The notes: a model not told the origin generated them from the letters alone. Shown: positions 17,329 to 24,868, counted from the first letter of the stretch. The stretch: 55,932 bases of DNA from Clostridiales bacterium (GCA_902362775.1 CABIXV010000009.1:786-56717), one strand, 5' to 3'. A program made the numbers and translations.

Positions 17329-17739
17329 ATGATTCGAGTTATCATGGGCAAGAAGGGCTCCGGCAAGACCAAGCAGATGATCGAGATGATCAATGCCGCC
17401 GCTCAGACCGAGCATGGCAATGTGATCTGCATCGAGAAAGGCAACAAGCTGACCCTGGATATCCATTACCACATTCGTCTGGTGGAAGCCAGCGACTATG
17501 ATATCGGCAGCTATACTGCTTTGAAGGGCTTTATCAGCGGTATGTACGCCAGCAACTATGACATCACCCATATCTTTATCGACAGTCTGACCAAGATCGC
17601 AGGCGGCGAGTGTGACAATGAAACCGAGAATTTCCTGGATTGGCTGAATAAGTTTGGTGAGCAGCATAATATCAAATTCACCATCACCATCAGCGATGAT
17701 GCTGATTTGGCTCCTGACGGCGTCAAAAAATATTTCTGA
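17329..17739 (+). CDS. Small P-loop ATP/GTP-binding protein of unknown role
   Basis: 136-residue acidic cytosolic protein. A Walker A motif, MGKKGSGKT, sits at residues 6-14, and a hydrophobic strand ending in Asp (THIFIDSLTK) is a likely Walker B. No other domain is present, so it is a minimal P-loop NTPase. Start ATG 17329 has AAGGAG 8 nt upstream; GTG 17320 is not supported. Monocistronic, with promoter before and a strong terminator after. Related clostridial proteins are sometimes labelled as PilT-like, but nothing here supports pilus function. Confidence 0.85.
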   Translation: MIRVIMGKKGSGKTKQMIEMINAAAQTEHGNVICIEKGNKLTLDIHYHIRLVEASDYDIGSYTALKGFISGMYASNYDITHIFIDSLTKIAGGECDNETENFLDWLNKFGEQHNIKFTITISDDADLAPDGVKKYF

Positions 17740-17751
17740 GTTCGGACAGGC

Positions 17752-17790
17752 AGCGCCCCGCGGGTTTTCCCCGCGGGGCGCTTTTATTTT
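17752..17790 (+). terminator. Strong rho-independent terminator
   Basis: 13-bp GC-rich stem (17752-17764 with 17770-17782), loop TTTTC, then TTTATTTT. It closes the P-loop gene. Confidence 0.92.
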
Positions 17791-17841
17791 CGAAGGTCCC
17801 TTTTTCCGGCCTTTTCCACACAAAAATATGGGAGGAAATAG

Positions 17842-17903
17842 TTGACACCAGAAGAAAAAAGGAGTATCCTATGTCCGAAATAGAACATATGTTCTATTTC
17901 GGA
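17842..17903 (+). promoter_or_regulatory. SOS-type promoter with LexA box inside a 30-bp palindrome
   Basis: TTGACA (17842-17847), 17-nt spacer, TATCCT (17865-17870) form a promoter. Immediately after it a perfect 30-bp palindrome (17874-17903) has as its core GAACATATGTTC (17883-17894), which matches the Firmicute LexA/DinR box. The expected start of transcription (~17877) lies inside the palindrome. An ATG at 17871 with AAGGAG opens a 57-codon frame ending at 18044, but the promoter would start downstream of that ribosome site, so the product is unclear. The transcript would run toward the tRNA genes. Confidence 0.6.
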
Positions 17904-17956
17904 TTGCTCTTATCAAGCTGGAAAGGACGGTCGGGCGCCATATTTTATACACAAAA

Positions 17957-17975
17957 GGCCGCCCATGGGGCGGCC
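17957..17975 (-). terminator. Hairpin with minus-strand T-tract
   Basis: An 8-bp stem GGCCGCCC/GGGCGGCC (17957-17964 with 17968-17975) around ATG, followed on the minus strand by TTTTGTGT. Probably a second terminator for the minus-strand tRNA transcript; it could also shape the plus-strand transcript from the LexA-box promoter. Confidence 0.5.
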
Positions 17976-18052
17976 AGCAAAATCGAGTCCCAACGAAGCG
18001 GGTCCGTTTTGGAAAGGAGGAGCAGCAAAATGAACGCGCTCTGACTTTTTAT

Positions 18053-18089
18053 AAAAAAGTCGGAGCAAACGATATGACCGTTTGCTCCG
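18053..18089 (-). terminator. Terminator downstream of the tRNA-Thr/Tyr unit
   Basis: An 11-bp perfect stem, CGGAGCAAACG (18061-18071) with CGTTTGCTCCG (18079-18089), followed on the minus strand by ACTTTTTTAT. It lies 4 nt from the tRNA-Tyr 3' end. Confidence 0.85.
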
Positions 18090-18092
18090 GCT

Positions 18093-18176
18093 TGGTGGAG
18101 GAGGGTGGATTCGAACCACCGAAGCTAACGCAACAGATTTACAGTCTGCCCCCTTTGGCCACTCGGGAACTCCTCC
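18093..18176 (-). tRNA. tRNA-Tyr (GTA)
   Basis: Minus strand; acceptor GGAGGAG/CTCCTCC, anticodon stem-loop CAGACTGTAAATCTG giving anticodon GTA, a long class II variable arm, T-arm with GGTTCGAATCC and encoded ACCA. The long arm is expected for bacterial tRNA-Tyr. Confidence 0.95.
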
Positions 18177-18185
18177 ATATGAAAT

Positions 18186-18261
18186 TGGAGCTGGTGGACG
18201 GATTCGAACCCCCGACCTGCTGATTACAAATCAGCTGCTCTACCAGCTGAGCTACACCAGC
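18186..18261 (-). tRNA. tRNA-Thr (TGT)
   Basis: Minus strand; acceptor GCTGGTG/CACCAGC, D-arm GCTCAGCTGGTAGAGC, anticodon stem GCTGA/TCAGC with loop TTTGTAA (anticodon TGT), T-arm GGGGGTTCGAATCC, discriminator T and encoded CCA. Nine nt upstream of tRNA-Tyr, so both are one transcript. Confidence 0.95.
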
Positions 18262-18402
18262 ATCTCAGGTTTCTGTCCAGCAGCAAGTGGTATTTTACCA
18301 AAGGAACTGTCACTTGTCAAGCAGATTTCAAAAAAACTTTTCCAGGGCGGCTGTTTCTTTGCTCCAAAGACTACCGGACCTGGATATGAGGAGGAGAGGG
18401 CC

Positions 18403-18588
18403 ACGACATATTCCCCAAACCGGCGGCTGCGTCCCCCGCTGGAGGACCGCCAGCAGGAGAGGGCACGCTGCCTGTGCGCTCTGTGCGGCGGGGAGCAATA
18501 CCATTGGGACAGAGTCTGGCAGTGGCGCGGCAGATGGATCTGCCGCCTTTGCTGGGCCAGACTGGAAAAAGAGGAGGAGATCACATGA
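18403..18588 (+). CDS. Tiny zinc-ribbon-like protein with no canonical start codon
   Basis: The frame ending at 18588 encodes two CxxC-type pairs (CLCALCGG and ICRLCW) about 25 residues apart, separated by a Trp-rich segment, as in small zinc-ribbon proteins. A strong ribosome site GAGGAGGAGAGGG ends just before ACG at 18403-18405, in frame and at the right distance, but no ATG, GTG or TTG exists downstream of 18262. Either ACG is used or the ATG was lost by a T-to-C change. Its stop overlaps the next ATG (ATGA at 18585), so it belongs to a three-gene cassette. About 61 residues; function unknown. Confidence 0.5.
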   Translation, partial: TTYSPNRRLRPPLEDRQQERARCLCALCGGEQYHWDRVWQWRGRWICRLCWARLEKEEEIT

Positions 18589-18818
18589 CGCTGATGGAAC
18601 TGTCTGTCGAATACCGGGCCCATGCTCGGTCCCTGGACCTAAGGATCTACCAACTGGAGTGCTGGCTGGAACGGACGGAGGACCCGGACGCCCGCAACCA
18701 GCTTCAGGAGCGGATCAAGCTGCTGGCCACCATGCTTCGGGAGGCCAGAGAGCTGGCCGTCCTTACCGAACGCTACTATGACAGGGGGTACCGCCGGAAT
18801 GCCAAATACACGATATAG
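18585..18818 (+). CDS. Small helical protein of unknown function
   Basis: 77 residues, largely alpha-helical, rich in Arg/Glu/Leu (MTLMELSVEYRAHARSLDLR, then LQERIKLLATMLREARELAV), consistent with a short coiled coil. Start ATG 18585 overlaps the preceding stop and has GAGGAGGAG upstream. It overlaps the next gene by about 20 nt. It could be a small partner of the following HTH protein; no family recognised with certainty. Confidence 0.7.
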   Translation: MTLMELSVEYRAHARSLDLRIYQLECWLERTEDPDARNQLQERIKLLATMLREARELAVLTERYYDRGYRRNAKYTI

Positions 18819-19122
18819 GAGGGGCAAGGTATACGCCGCTGACATGGCGGTGTATACCCGGCAGATGGCGGCGGACAACAGCCAGGAGGTCAGCCGCCTC
18901 AAGCGCAATCTGATCCGTGCCCTGAAAGAGGACGTGACCGCCAAGCAGCGGCAGGTCCTCCTGCTGTATTACGCCGAGGGGCTGAATATGCGGGAGATCG
19001 GTGAGCAGCTGGGGGTGGACAAATCCACTATTTCCCGGACCATCAAGCGGGGAGAGCGGCGGCTCCAACGCTGCCTGCGCTATGGGGCGGAGGCCTATTT
19101 GAAAAGCATGGACCAGGAGTAA
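18799..19122 (+). CDS. Sigma-70 region 4-like HTH protein
   Basis: 107 residues. The C-terminal half is a sigma-70 region 4/LuxR-like helix-turn-helix: LTAKQRQVLLLYY-type VTAKQRQVLLLYYAEGLN followed by MREIGEQLGVDKSTISRTIKRG. There is no region 2, so it is not a full sigma factor. Such proteins are found in mobile elements and as accessory regulators in Clostridia. Start ATG 18799 follows AGGGGG at 10 nt; ATG 18844 is an alternative. Third gene of an overlapping cassette with the zinc-ribbon-like and helical proteins. Confidence 0.8.
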   Translation: MPNTRYRRGKVYAADMAVYTRQMAADNSQEVSRLKRNLIRALKEDVTAKQRQVLLLYYAEGLNMREIGEQLGVDKSTISRTIKRGERRLQRCLRYGAEAYLKSMDQE

Positions 19123-19154
19123 GGGCCGCCCTCTTGTGGCTCCGTGGCCGCCTG

Positions 19155-19163
19155 TGTTATAAT
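19155..19163 (+). promoter_or_regulatory. Extended -10 promoter of the HAD gene
   Basis: TGTTATAAT (TGn plus TATAAT at 19158-19163), about 70 nt before ATG 19232. Confidence 0.6.
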
Positions 19164-19231
19164 TGTGATCTCCTGTCTGGGGCTTCATGCCTCTAGGGGA
19201 CAGGCTGACTAAATGGGAAAGAAGGGTAACA

Positions 19232-19894
19232 ATGGTGCCGTATCAAGCCATATTTTTTGATTTTGACTACACTCTGGGAGATGCTACCCCCTCTATTCTG
19301 GCAGGCTTTGCCTACGGCCTGGACCAGCTCGGCTGGCCCGCCCCCGACGCGGATGAGATCCGTCGGACTGTTGGCTATCCTCTGGAGGAGTCCTATACCA
19401 AGCTCACCGGGGATCGTGACCCGATTCACCGCGAGCAGTTCCGCGCCTATTTCACCCAAGCAGCTCAGGCCCGCCAGAGGGAAGAAGCTGTCCTGCTGCC
19501 CGGCGCCACAGAACTGCTCCGCTGGCTGGGTCAGAAGGGCGTCAAGAGAGCCGTCGTCAGCACCAAGCGGGCGGACACTCTGCGGGGCATTCTGGAGCAC
19601 AGGGGTGTGGCAAACCAGTTTGAGGTGGTACTCGGCGGCGACGATGTCTCCAACAGTAAGCCGGACCCCGAGGGGCTTCTGCTTGCTATGGAACAATTGG
19701 AAGTCTCGGCCTCCCAGGTGCTATACTGTGGGGACACCGTTCTGGACGCGGAGGCGGCCCAGCGGGCCGGATGCCATTTTTCGGCAGTCCTCAACGGGAC
19801 CACCCCAAGGCAGGATTTTTTCCCCTTTCCCCATGTCCATATCGCTCCGGACTTGTCAGAGCTACTGGATTGGCTTAGAAAACAGGCCAGATGA
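19232..19894 (+). CDS. HAD-superfamily phosphatase (phosphoglycolate phosphatase-like)
   Basis: 220-residue HAD hydrolase with a helical cap. Catalytic motif I FFDFDYTLGD at residues 8-17 (nucleophile and acid Asp), motif II VVSTKRADT, motif III Lys in SKPDPEGLL, motif IV YCGDTVLDAEAAQRAG. Note Tyr in DxDxT where most relatives have Gly. ATG 19232 follows AAGAAGG. Cytosolic phosphate monoester hydrolase; substrate not predictable, phosphoglycolate, pyrophosphate or nucleotides are possible. Confidence 0.9.
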   Translation: MVPYQAIFFDFDYTLGDATPSILAGFAYGLDQLGWPAPDADEIRRTVGYPLEESYTKLTGDRDPIHREQFRAYFTQAAQARQREEAVLLPGATELLRWLGQKGVKRAVVSTKRADTLRGILEHRGVANQFEVVLGGDDVSNSKPDPEGLLLAMEQLEVSASQVLYCGDTVLDAEAAQRAGCHFSAVLNGTTPRQDFFPFPHVHIAPDLSELLDWLRKQAR

Positions 19895-20022
19895 TCCTGT
19901 GGGGACGGCGGCATGGGCAGGACACTCCCGCCCCTTTTGTTTATAGACAGGGTTGACAGCACCGCTGAAAAAACAGTATGATAAGTACAGCGATATATAC
20001 AAAAACGCAAGGGGGACCAGCT

Positions 20023-21129
20023 ATGACTGTGAAACGTATGGGCGCGCTCCTGCTGGCGGCCGCGTTGTCCGCCGCTCTGACATCCTGTGGAAAGCCGGCA
20101 GAGGACCCAGGCAGCGGTTCTGGAGGAGAGATATCCTCCCAGGAGCCTTCTGTCTCCGTCATCGCCCCGATAGATCCAGAACCGGAACCCGTCTATCCCT
20201 ATCATAATCCCCTCACCGGAGAGGGGCTGGAGGAGGATATCAGCGGGCAGCGGCCCTTCGCGGTCATGCTCAACAATTTGTCAAAGGCTCTGCCACAACT
20301 CGGCGTATCCCAGGCCGACGTGATCTATGAGATTGTAGCTGAGGGCGGTATCACTCGGATGCTGGCCGTGTTCCAGGATATAGAGGGGGTGGGCGACCTG
20401 GGCAGCGTCCGTTCAGCCCGGGACTATTACGTCAGTCTGGCCTGCGGGCACGACGCTATCTACGTCCATGCCGGCGGCAGTCCCCAGGCCTATGACGCCC
20501 TTCAGGGCTGGGGGATGTCCTACATTGACTTTGTCAACGGGCCCTATGGCGATATGTGCTGGCGGGACCCAGGCCGGCGAAAGACTGCCGGTCTGGAGCA
20601 TTCCCTGCTCACCTCCAGCGAGAAAATGCTGGATCAGCTACCCAAGCGCATCGAGCGGGAACACGACCAAGACTTCCAGGTGGGCTGGAGTTTTTCCAAG
20701 GAGGCCCCCGCCGGCGATCAGCAGCATGCGACTTGGCTGACCGTTCCCTTCTCCCATTATAAGACGGGCCACTTCACCTACAATTCTGACAGCGGCCTGT
20801 ATATGGTGGAGCAGCATATCAACGGCAAGGATATACCATATGTCGATGGCAGCACCGGCCAGGAGGTTGGCTTCCGCAACGTGCTTGTGCTGTACACTGA
20901 CGTAGCCCAGATCAATGGCGACTCCGCGGGCCGGATGAAGGTACGCACCACCGGCAATGGGGAAGGTCTCCTCCTCCGGGACGGTATGCTCTATGAGATT
21001 ACCTGGCAGCGGGACAGCCGAAATGACTGCTTGTCTTTCTTAGACCAGTCCGGGGCCCCGGTAAGCCTGGGTGTCGGGACCAGCTATATCAATCTGGTAG
21101 ACACATCGGCCGAGGTCAGTTGGGGCTGA
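20023..21129 (+). CDS. DUF3048 (YerB-like) lipoprotein
   Basis: 368-residue secreted lipoprotein. The signal MTVKRMGALLLAAALSAALTSC ends in a lipobox with Cys22, followed by a Gly/Ser/Glu/Pro linker. The mature part matches the DUF3048/YerB family: RPFAVMLNNLSKALPQLGVSQADV, VIYEIVAEGGITRMLAVFQD, SVRSARDYYVSLA and the later NVLVLYTDVAQINGD block with a C-terminal extracellular fold. ATG 20023 has AGGGGG upstream. Function of the family is not established; B. subtilis YerB is an uncharacterised lipoprotein. Confidence 0.92.
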   Translation: MTVKRMGALLLAAALSAALTSCGKPAEDPGSGSGGEISSQEPSVSVIAPIDPEPEPVYPYHNPLTGEGLEEDISGQRPFAVMLNNLSKALPQLGVSQADVIYEIVAEGGITRMLAVFQDIEGVGDLGSVRSARDYYVSLACGHDAIYVHAGGSPQAYDALQGWGMSYIDFVNGPYGDMCWRDPGRRKTAGLEHSLLTSSEKMLDQLPKRIEREHDQDFQVGWSFSKEAPAGDQQHATWLTVPFSHYKTGHFTYNSDSGLYMVEQHINGKDIPYVDGSTGQEVGFRNVLVLYTDVAQINGDSAGRMKVRTTGNGEGLLLRDGMLYEITWQRDSRNDCLSFLDQSGAPVSLGVGTSYINLVDTSAEVSWG

Positions 21130-21204
21130 CCTCTCTGTTCGGTTTTGGAGTGGTACCAAAAGAGAGGGGCTCCCATGCCGGCAGCCATGATAGGTCTGCA
21201 ATCC

Positions 21205-21240
21205 AGGGCCGTCCGGCGGCAATCTGTCGGACGGCCCTTT
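21205..21240 (+). terminator. Terminator after the DUF3048 gene
   Basis: Stem AGGGCCGTCCG (21205-21215) with CGGACGGCCCT (21228-21238), followed by a short T-run. Confidence 0.88.
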
Positions 21241-21300
21241 TATGGAATAGATAATTTCCTGTTTTCCGGTATCTTCAAAGGAAAATTCCCTGGCGACCGC

Positions 21301-21330
21301 TTGCAAAGGATGTGCGTACAATGGTATAAT
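21301..21330 (+). promoter_or_regulatory. Promoter of the mgtE leader
   Basis: TTGCAA (21301-21306), 18 nt, then an extended -10 TGGTATAAT ending at 21330. The transcript would begin near 21337, leaving a ~370-nt leader before mgtE. Early in that leader a 7-bp hairpin (21375-21381/21388-21394) is followed by GGAGTTTTT, a possible small terminator. Confidence 0.65.
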
Positions 21331-21424
21331 GAAACAAAAATGGCGGTCATGTTTGACTGATGTCGTTTGATCCTCTCCCAAATGGTATTGGGAGGGAGTT
21401 TTTGTGCGGAAAGGAAGTGGGATC

Positions 21425-21597
21425 CAGCGTGGACGGTCGAAGTCGCCATCAGGACACAGAGATATGCTGCCACAGACAGCAGGCGGCGGGCTTGGCCGGG
21501 TTGATCCGGATGCTGGTCCGCCGCCGGAACAATGTTTAGCCAGGCCTTACGGTTCTGGCTTTGGTCTGTCCGTGCGCAGCCACAGGCGCTGAGATCA
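21425..21597 (+). ncRNA. Probable M-box (ykoK) Mg2+ riboswitch
   Basis: The long mgtE leader contains CAGAGATATGCTGCC (about 21456-21471), resembling the conserved GAGAUACGCUGCUGCC core of the M-box, and CTGTCCGTGCGCAGCCACAG (about 21566-21585), resembling the 3' GUCC...GC...CAG segment. Between them are several GC-rich paired elements. Position upstream of a Mg2+ transporter and a downstream mutually exclusive terminator (21580-21667) fit an OFF-switch. The match is by eye and not to a covariance model. Confidence 0.6.
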
Positions 21598-21667
21598 TTT
21601 TGAAGATGATAAAGGGGCTTCTCCCCTATCTGTCAGTTTCAAAATGACCTCTGGCCTGTGGTTTTTT
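21580..21667 (+). terminator. Riboswitch expression-platform terminator before mgtE
   Basis: CCACAGGC (21580-21587) pairs with GCCTGTGG (21654-21661), and TCATTTTGAA (21595-21604) with TTCAAAATGA (21638-21647), followed at once by TTTTTT (21662-21667). The 5' arm lies inside the M-box-like 3' segment, so aptamer folding and terminator folding compete for it. Confidence 0.75.
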
Positions 21668-21707
21668 GTGCCCCACTTTCACATAAATTCGGAAAGGGGA
21701 GAGCCAT

Positions 21708-23078
21708 ATGCACGAAAACTATGACTTGGAGCTGCTGATGGAACTGGTCCGCCAAAAAAAGTTTCGCCAGTTGAAAGAAGCCCTGGGCCAGATGAATGAG
21801 GTAGACATCGCCGAGTTTTTGGATGAACTGGATGTAGAACAGGAGATCCTGGTCTTTCGCCTTCTGCCCAAAGACTTAGCCGCGGAGGTCTTCACCTATC
21901 TGGAGAATACCGAAGACCAAGAGAAGCTGATTGGCGCCCTCAGCGATAAGGAGCTTCGGGAGGTGCTGGACGAGCTGTTTCTGGACGACACGGTAGATAT
22001 CATTGAGGATATGCCCGCTAATGTGGTGTCCCGTATTCTGCGGAATACCGATACCTCTACCCGCAGCCAGATCAATCAGCTTCTCAATTATCCCAAGGAC
22101 TCCGCCGGTTCCATTATGACCACAGAGTTCGTATACCTCCATCCAGACGCCACAGTGGAGCAGTCCTTTGCCCGCATCCGCCGTGTCGGACTGGACAAGG
22201 AGACTGTGTATACCTGCTATGTTACCCAGAACCGTGTCCTGCTCGGCGTAGTCACCGTCAAGACTATGCTCTTGTCCGCCTATGAAACCCGTATTGGCGA
22301 TATTATGGAAACCAATGTCCTCTCCGTGACCACCCATGAGGATAAAGAGGATGTCGCCCAGATGTTCTCCAAATATGGTCTGACCGCCCTGCCCGTGGTG
22401 GATGGCGAAGACCGCCTGGTGGGCATCATCACCGTTGACGACGCCATGGACGTCATTGAGGAGGAGACCACTGAGGACTTCGAAAAGATGGCGGCCATTC
22501 TGCCCTCTGACAAGCCCTATCTTCGTACCGGCGTCTTTGAGACCTGGAAATCCCGCATTCCATGGCTTATGCTGTTGATGCTGTCCGCCACCTTCACTGG
22601 CATCATCATCACCAGCTTTGAATCAGCCTTGAACGCCTGCGTGATCCTCACTTCTTTTATCCCCATGCTGTCTGGCACCGGGGGCAACTCCGGCTCTCAG
22701 TCCTCGGTGGCGGTAATCCGTGCCCTGTCCCTGGACGAGGTGGAGTTTTCCGATGTGCTCGCCGTTTTGTGGAAAGAGATCCGGGTGGCCGTGCTGTGCG
22801 GCGTCTGTCTGGGGGGTGCCAATTTCATTAAAATGATGGTGGTGGACCGCTGGCTTATGCACAATCCAGAGGTCACCCCTCTGGTGGCTCTGGTAGTCTG
22901 TCTGACTCTGATGTTGACCGTGGTTTGCGCCAAAATAGTAGGCTGTACTCTGCCTATGGCCGCCGAGAAAGTCGGCATCGACCCAGCAGTCATGGCTGCG
23001 CCTTTTATAACCACCATCGTGGACGCTCTATCCCTGCTCATCTATTTTGCTATCGCTACTCATGTGCTGGGCATATGA
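21708..23078 (+). CDS. mgtE: Magnesium transporter MgtE
   Basis: Mg2+-gated Mg2+ channel, 456 residues. Domain order: MgtE N domain (1-~125, superhelical, FLDELDVEQEILVFRLL), paired CBS domains (~130-260, GDIMETNVLSVTTHED and LVGIITVDDAMDVIEEE), plug helix, then five membrane helices (~285-456) with the conserved GTGGNSGSQSSV pore motif and a C-terminal PFITTIVDALSLLIYF helix bearing the pore Asp. Start ATG with GGAAAGGGG upstream. Controlled in all likelihood by the upstream Mg2+-sensing leader. Confidence 0.97.
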   Translation: MHENYDLELLMELVRQKKFRQLKEALGQMNEVDIAEFLDELDVEQEILVFRLLPKDLAAEVFTYLENTEDQEKLIGALSDKELREVLDELFLDDTVDIIEDMPANVVSRILRNTDTSTRSQINQLLNYPKDSAGSIMTTEFVYLHPDATVEQSFARIRRVGLDKETVYTCYVTQNRVLLGVVTVKTMLLSAYETRIGDIMETNVLSVTTHEDKEDVAQMFSKYGLTALPVVDGEDRLVGIITVDDAMDVIEEETTEDFEKMAAILPSDKPYLRTGVFETWKSRIPWLMLLMLSATFTGIIITSFESALNACVILTSFIPMLSGTGGNSGSQSSVAVIRALSLDEVEFSDVLAVLWKEIRVAVLCGVCLGGANFIKMMVVDRWLMHNPEVTPLVALVVCLTLMLTVVCAKIVGCTLPMAAEKVGIDPAVMAAPFITTIVDALSLLIYFAIATHVLGI

Positions 23079-23087
23079 AGCGCAGTA

Positions 23088-23127
23088 AGGCAGCCGCAGG
23101 CCAGTCTGGCTTGCGGCTGCCTTTTTA
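23088..23127 (+). terminator. Terminator after mgtE
   Basis: Stem AGGCAGCCGCA (23088-23098) with TGCGGCTGCCT (23112-23122), then TTTTATT. The following stretch to 23360 shows no gene. Confidence 0.92.
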
Positions 23128-23360
23128 TTGTCCTGACTTTGAGATAGATAACGGCGCAAAATCATCTTTATCTTTCCCTTCATGGTTTGTGTCTTCAACC
23201 GCGATTATGGAATGCTTTGGACCGCCCGCTTTCTATACGAACTGTATTATTTATCCGCTTATTTTCTTTTTGTTATAAATCGGAAAGGACATTTTTTACA
23301 GGACTCCTATCGGAAAATATATTTTGTCCGCAGAATCTCTCTCCTCACACGGATATGGTA

Positions 23361-23388
23361 TTGAAGAAAATTTTGGATGTGATACAAT
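23361..23388 (+). promoter_or_regulatory. Promoter of the IbrA/IbrB-like operon
   Basis: TTGAAG (23361-23366), 16 nt, TACAAT (23383-23388) with a TGn extension. It gives a leader of about 155 nt before ATG 23549. Confidence 0.55.
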
Positions 23389-23548
23389 ATATAGGAAATT
23401 ACTCCAAAAAAAGGAACCCTTTTTCAGCAGGACAGTCCGCTTTTCGTCCATGTCTATGGATTTCGCCGCTTTCAGTTAGGAGATTCCATAGGTACCCGCT
23501 TCCCACAGTATCAGTAATGTTGTCATATTGTTAGATAGAGAGATTGAT

Positions 23549-24868
23549 ATGAAGCGAGAATACCTGGATCGGTCCGTCTACGACGCTGTTCAGGACCGGT
23601 TTGATTATCTGTTTCAGGAATTTGAGAACATCTATGTTTCCTTCAGCGGTGGCAAGGACAGCGGCCTGCTGCTAAATCTGCTGATGGACTATAAACGCGC
23701 TCATTATCCGCACCGGGTCATTGGCCTGTTCCACCAGGATTTTGAAGCCCAGTATACCGTAACAACCGAGTATGTCACACGGACCTTCGAGCGGCTGCTG
23801 CCGGAAGTAGCCCCCTACTGGGTCTGTCTTCCTATGGCCACCCGTACCGCCCTTTCTAGCTACGAGATGTTCTGGTATCCTTGGGATGATAGGCACCCTG
23901 AGCTTTGGGTGCGGCCTATGCCAAACTACCCCTATGTAATCAACATGGAGCGGCCCTTTAACCACTACCGCTATCGGATGCATCAGGAAGACCTGGCTAA
24001 ACAGTTCGGCCGCTTTTACAAAGAGCAGCAAGGGGGTGGAAAAACGGTCTGCCTGTTGGGAATGCGAGCCAGCGAATCCCTGCAGCGGTATAGTGCCTTC
24101 CTCAATAAAAAATACGGATATAAGGGCGAGTGCTGGATATCCAAGCAGTTCAAGGATGTATGGTGCGCTTCCCCGCTTTACGACTGGACCAATAGCGATG
24201 TATGGGTAGCCAACGCTCGTTTCGGCTACGACTATAATCGACTTTACGACCTTTATTATCAGGCGGGGCTGAAAATCGACCAGATGCGTGTAGCTTCTCC
24301 TTTCAACGACTACTCCAAGGATGCGCTGAACCTGTACCGGGTAATTGATCCAGAGATCTGGACTAAGTTGGTAGGTCGGGTTAGAGGTGCCAATTTTGGC
24401 GCTATCTACAGCCGCACCAAGGCCATGGGTTACCGCAATATCTCTCTTCCTGAGGGCCATACATGGAAGTCCTATACTCTATTTTTATTGGATACCCTGC
24501 CAAGTCGGCTTCGGAACAACTATGTCAAAAAATTTAAGACCTCTATCCGATTCTGGCGTGAAACAGGGGGTGGCCTATCTGAAGAAACCATCCGGGAGCT
24601 TGAGGAACACGGGTATCAGATTCAAAGAAATGGCGTGTCCAACTATACATTGGACAAGAAGTCCCGTGTTATCTTTGCCGGGCCCATTCCGGACCATACA
24701 GATGATATTAAAAGCACCAAGGATATACCCAGTTGGAAGAGGATGTGTTACTGCATCCTAAAAAATGACCATACCTGTCGCTTTATGGGCTTCGGGCTGA
24801 CCCGCCAGGAGCAGAAACGTATCGACCTGATCAAACGAAAATATGGGGGGATCATGGATGATAATTGA
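23549..24868 (+). CDS. IbrA-like PAPS-reductase-family protein (DUF3440)
   Basis: 439-residue protein. The N-terminal half is the adenine-nucleotide alpha-hydrolase fold of PAPS reductases, with the PP-loop VSFSGGKDSGLLLNLL at about residues 31-46. The C-terminal half matches DUF3440, as in E. coli IbrA, with SRTKAMGYRNISLPEGHTW and a WKRMCYCILKNDHTCRFMGF end block whose cysteines (MCYCILKNDHTC) may bind metal. ATG 23549 chosen over an in-frame TTG at 23528. The next gene, a ParB-like IbrB partner, starts 11 nt before this stop, so the pair is translationally coupled. It is unlikely to be an assimilatory sulfate enzyme; a regulatory or DNA-related role is suggested by the family pairing. Confidence 0.88.
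   Translation: MKREYLDRSVYDAVQDRFDYLFQEFENIYVSFSGGKDSGLLLNLLMDYKRAHYPHRVIGLFHQDFEAQYTVTTEYVTRTFERLLPEVAPYWVCLPMATRTALSSYEMFWYPWDDRHPELWVRPMPNYPYVINMERPFNHYRYRMHQEDLAKQFGRFYKEQQGGGKTVCLLGMRASESLQRYSAFLNKKYGYKGECWISKQFKDVWCASPLYDWTNSDVWVANARFGYDYNRLYDLYYQAGLKIDQMRVASPFNDYSKDALNLYRVIDPEIWTKLVGRVRGANFGAIYSRTKAMGYRNISLPEGHTWKSYTLFLLDTLPSRLRNNYVKKFKTSIRFWRETGGGLSEETIRELEEHGYQIQRNGVSNYTLDKKSRVIFAGPIPDHTDDIKSTKDIPSWKRMCYCILKNDHTCRFMGFGLTRQEQKRIDLIKRKYGGIMDDN

Noticed and set aside
18082..18588. 168-codon plus-strand frame spanning the tRNA genes
   Set aside because: Its first 100 codons run antisense through tRNA-Tyr and tRNA-Thr; only the zinc-ribbon-like end after 18403 is credible.
18799..19122. 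Complete ECF sigma factor
   Set aside because: Only region 4-like HTH is present; no region 2 for -10 recognition.
23549..24868. Assimilatory PAPS/APS reductase annotation
   Set aside because: Length, DUF3440 C-terminal half and coupling to a ParB-like gene match IbrA, and no other sulfate-assimilation gene is present.
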